Source of the DNA: Pseudomonadota bacterium
Lineage (GTDB): Bacteria > Pseudomonadota > Alphaproteobacteria > Rickettsiales > UBA1997
Direction: 5' to 3'
Length of the DNA: 8,263 bases
Assembly (NCBI GenBank): GCA_009921385.1
Contig: RFXY01000036.1
Coordinates: 1 to 8,263, forward strand
Shown here piece after piece: positions 6,812-8,263 of this stretch. Under the pieces are notes generated by a model. It was not told the DNA's origin and searched no databases. It saw only the letters and a program-made list of their open reading frames with translations. The translations under genes and the position numbers were made by a program. Positions within the stretch are counted from its first letter, which is position 1, and each line of letters opens with the position of its first letter.

Positions 6812-7483
6812 TTAATATAAAAACACTTCTTGTAAAAATTTTTTACCAACTTCGATGCCACGGTTATCAATGCTGTGATCTAGATTATCTAAAGCACAAT
6901 CTTGATAAGCAACATTCAATTCGGCAAGAATCTTTTTTGCTTCCAAAAAATTTTCAAAAGGCAAAACCGAATCTTGCTTACCGTGTATTAAACAGGTTTT
7001 TGGTTTAAACAAAATAGCCTGTTGCAACAAAGTTGGTAAAATAATTCTACCAGAATAACTTAACACTCCTGCCACTTGTTGTGGCAAAGTAAACCCCTGA
7101 TAGTTCGCCATCATCGCCCCTTGCGAAAAACCCAACAACACTAAATCGGCATAATTAAGTTGCCATTTTTTGAGCTGGTCTGCAATAAAATTGGCAAGTT
7201 GCAAATTTGCTTCTTTAATTTGCAAAGAGATTTCTGCCAACTGCTTTCTTTGCCCGTTATTGGCATAGAGCGAGAACCATTGGTAGCTATCAAAAAAACC
7301 ACCTTCCCAGCGACTCACCGCATTTACAGCAACAAAAACCACTTCGGGCAAAGCCAAAAACCGAGCCAACTCCAACAAACTTTTAGCATTCGAACCATAA
7401 CCGTGCAGCATAATGACCATTTTTTTTGGTCGAAAATTAGGCTGATCGCCGTTTAAACAATATTGATATTCTTGTAAAATCAT
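6812..7483 (-). CDS. Alpha/beta-hydrolase, phospholipase/carboxylesterase family
   Basis: Cytoplasmic serine hydrolase of 223 residues, typical for the Abhydrolase_2 (carboxylesterase/thioesterase, YpfH-like) family. The oxyanion-hole motif is LHGYGSN (26-32). The nucleophile elbow GFSQG places the serine at S120. The acid is D171 in IHGKQDSVLPF, and the catalytic histidine is H203 in DHSIDNRG. The family loop with FDSYQWFSL is at 64-72. No signal peptide is present. Members hydrolyse short acyl esters or lysophospholipids, or remove S-acyl groups; the substrate here is unknown. The start at 7483 gives the family N-terminus and has no Shine-Dalgarno sequence. An extended -10-like element lies immediately upstream, so a leaderless mRNA is possible. 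The gene is followed 67 nt later by the 81-residue ORF on the same strand. Confidence 0.92.
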   Translation of the reverse strand: MILQEYQYCLNGDQPNFRPKKMVIMLHGYGSNAKSLLELARFLALPEVVFVAVNAVSRWEGGFFDSYQWFSLYANNGQRKQLAEISLQIKEANLQLANFIADQLKKWQLNYADLVLLGFSQGAMMANYQGFTLPQQVAGVLSYSGRIILPTLLQQAILFKPKTCLIHGKQDSVLPFENFLEAKKILAELNVAYQDCALDNLDHSIDNRGIEVGKKFLQEVFLY

Positions 7484-7486
7484 AAA

Positions 7487-7495
7487 TTTATACCA
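7487..7495 (-). promoter_or_regulatory. Candidate extended -10 for the hydrolase gene
   Basis: On the minus strand the sequence reads TGGTATAAA, an extended -10 (TGn plus TATAAA). It ends only 3 nt before the ATG at 7483, so the transcript would begin at or next to the start codon, consistent with the missing Shine-Dalgarno sequence. No good -35 is visible at 17 nt. A perfect inverted repeat CAATTT-AAAA-AAATTG (minus strand, about 7526-7541) lies further upstream and might bind a regulator. Both calls are weak in such AT-rich DNA. Confidence 0.3.
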
Positions 7496-7591
7496 TTTTA
7501 ATTTGAAAATCAGTATTTAAGCACAATTTTTTTAAATTGAAAACAATATAATGAACTTGCAAATATTTTTACTAAACATATCAAGGCAATA

Positions 7592-8245
7592 TTATAAACT
7601 GACAATATTTTTTTTTACTCCTGCTAAATTAACAGCTGAAGTTGGACGAGGTTGACTTACCAATCTCATATCTTCCAACCCCCTGACACATTCTTTTAAA
7701 GAATTCACAATCCCATCTTCTTTTTTTGAAGAAATATCCTCCAATTTAATTTTACTTAATATTATCGATCCTATTGTTGCAAGAAATTCTGCACCTTTAC
7801 CATCTTTAATATAGGTTTTTCCTGATGGGTCTTTTACACTTTCGCAACGAGCTATTATAATTTGGTTTTTAAAAAAATCTTTTACCCCTTGTTCGGTTAA
7901 ATTTTGTCCTCTAAAAAAATATGGTTCAGATATTGTAAAATAATTATAAATATTGTCTAACAAATCTTCACTATCTTTTTTTTGAATTATCAATTCTAAA
8001 AGCTCTCTCATTTTTTGAGTAATTTGGTCTTGATTCAAATAAACAGCATTTGCAACACCAGCATCGCGCAGTGCAACAGTAGCTAATCGACCTTGCCTTA
8101 AAAGATATGCGATCCTATTGCGATCAATATCTTGTGAAGCATTTCCTCTATCAAGCAACCAAACAGCAGAACTAGAGTCATCAGAAGAAACATCAGATTC
8201 ACTTCCAGAATCACTGCTGTCTAAGGGTATCATAAAATCCGGCAT
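7592..8245 (-). CDS. Orphan protein, 217 aa, acidic serine-rich N-terminus
   Basis: No family recognised. Residues 9-27 form a low-complexity acidic serine patch (SSDSGSESDVSSDDSSS) that resembles casein-kinase-II-type sites. A mixed region that is probably helical follows (about 40-90, with RNRIAYLLRQGRLATVALRDAG and QKMRELLELIIQKK). The rest (about 95-217) is an alpha/beta-looking body. No membrane segment, signal peptide or catalytic motif is visible. The acidic serine tract would suit a host-exposed or protein-binding role, but this is speculation. The ATG at 8243-8245 is the first in the window. The frame stays open to the right edge, so the true start may lie outside, and M5 is another option. 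No Shine-Dalgarno sequence precedes either. A nine-A run (T run at 7608-7616 on the plus strand) lies eight codons before the stop. Confidence 0.65.
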   Translation of the reverse strand: MPDFMIPLDSSDSGSESDVSSDDSSSAVWLLDRGNASQDIDRNRIAYLLRQGRLATVALRDAGVANAVYLNQDQITQKMRELLELIIQKKDSEDLLDNIYNYFTISEPYFFRGQNLTEQGVKDFFKNQIIIARCESVKDPSGKTYIKDGKGAEFLATIGSIILSKIKLEDISSKKEDGIVNSLKECVRGLEDMRLVSQPRPTSAVNLAGVKKNIVSL

Positions 8246-8263
8246 AAAAAAGTAAAAATAAAA

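Noticed and set aside
6757..7456. Plus-strand open frames across the hydrolase gene
   Set aside because: They are antisense to a gene with an intact catalytic triad and show no motifs.
1..8263. tRNA, rRNA, CRISPR array, insertion sequence, toxin-antitoxin or defence genes
   Set aside because: No cloverleaf, spaced direct repeats, transposase motif or terminal inverted repeats were seen. The two orphan ORFs show no toxin, antitoxin or nuclease motif.

Overview
The window is AT-rich bacterial DNA and reads under the standard code (TGA is a genuine stop, for example at the end of gatB). The GatB protein and the RNase E catalytic domain look most like alphaproteobacterial, Rickettsiales-type homologues. 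Together with the strong A+T bias and two orphan ORFs, this suggests a host-associated or reduced-genome alphaproteobacterium. That placement is inference from remembered family patterns, not from a search.

Layout. Bases 1-330 are an AT-rich, gene-free leader with a weak candidate promoter and three GAAAAATAT-type repeats. From 331 to 6478 four plus-strand genes form one compact unit: RNase E (rne), aspartyl/glutamyl-tRNA amidotransferase subunit B (gatB), a membrane-anchored thioredoxin-like/NHL-propeller protein resembling NHLRC2, and a HisN-type phosphatase of the inositol monophosphatase family. Their junctions are +3, -4 and -1 nt, so co-transcription and translational coupling are very likely. 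From 6499 to 8245 three minus-strand genes converge on this unit: an 81-residue orphan with a GC-rich 3' half, an alpha/beta-hydrolase of the phospholipase/carboxylesterase family with an intact Ser-Asp-His triad, and a 217-residue orphan with an acidic serine-rich N-terminus.

Function. The plus-strand unit combines RNA turnover (RNase E), indirect charging of Gln-tRNA and/or Asn-tRNA (GatB, with GatA and GatC not in this window), a probable periplasmic thiol/beta-propeller protein and a small-molecule phosphatase. No shared pathway is evident, so the grouping looks like a housekeeping operon. No clear defence, secretion, mobile, CRISPR or tRNA element is visible.

The parts most worth a second look are the NHLRC2-like protein, the two orphan ORFs with their odd composition, a homopolymer that could switch the C-terminus of the 217-residue ORF, and the lack of Shine-Dalgarno sequences at every start while one good AGGAG lies unused after the phosphatase gene. 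I found no convincing previously undescribed multi-gene system.
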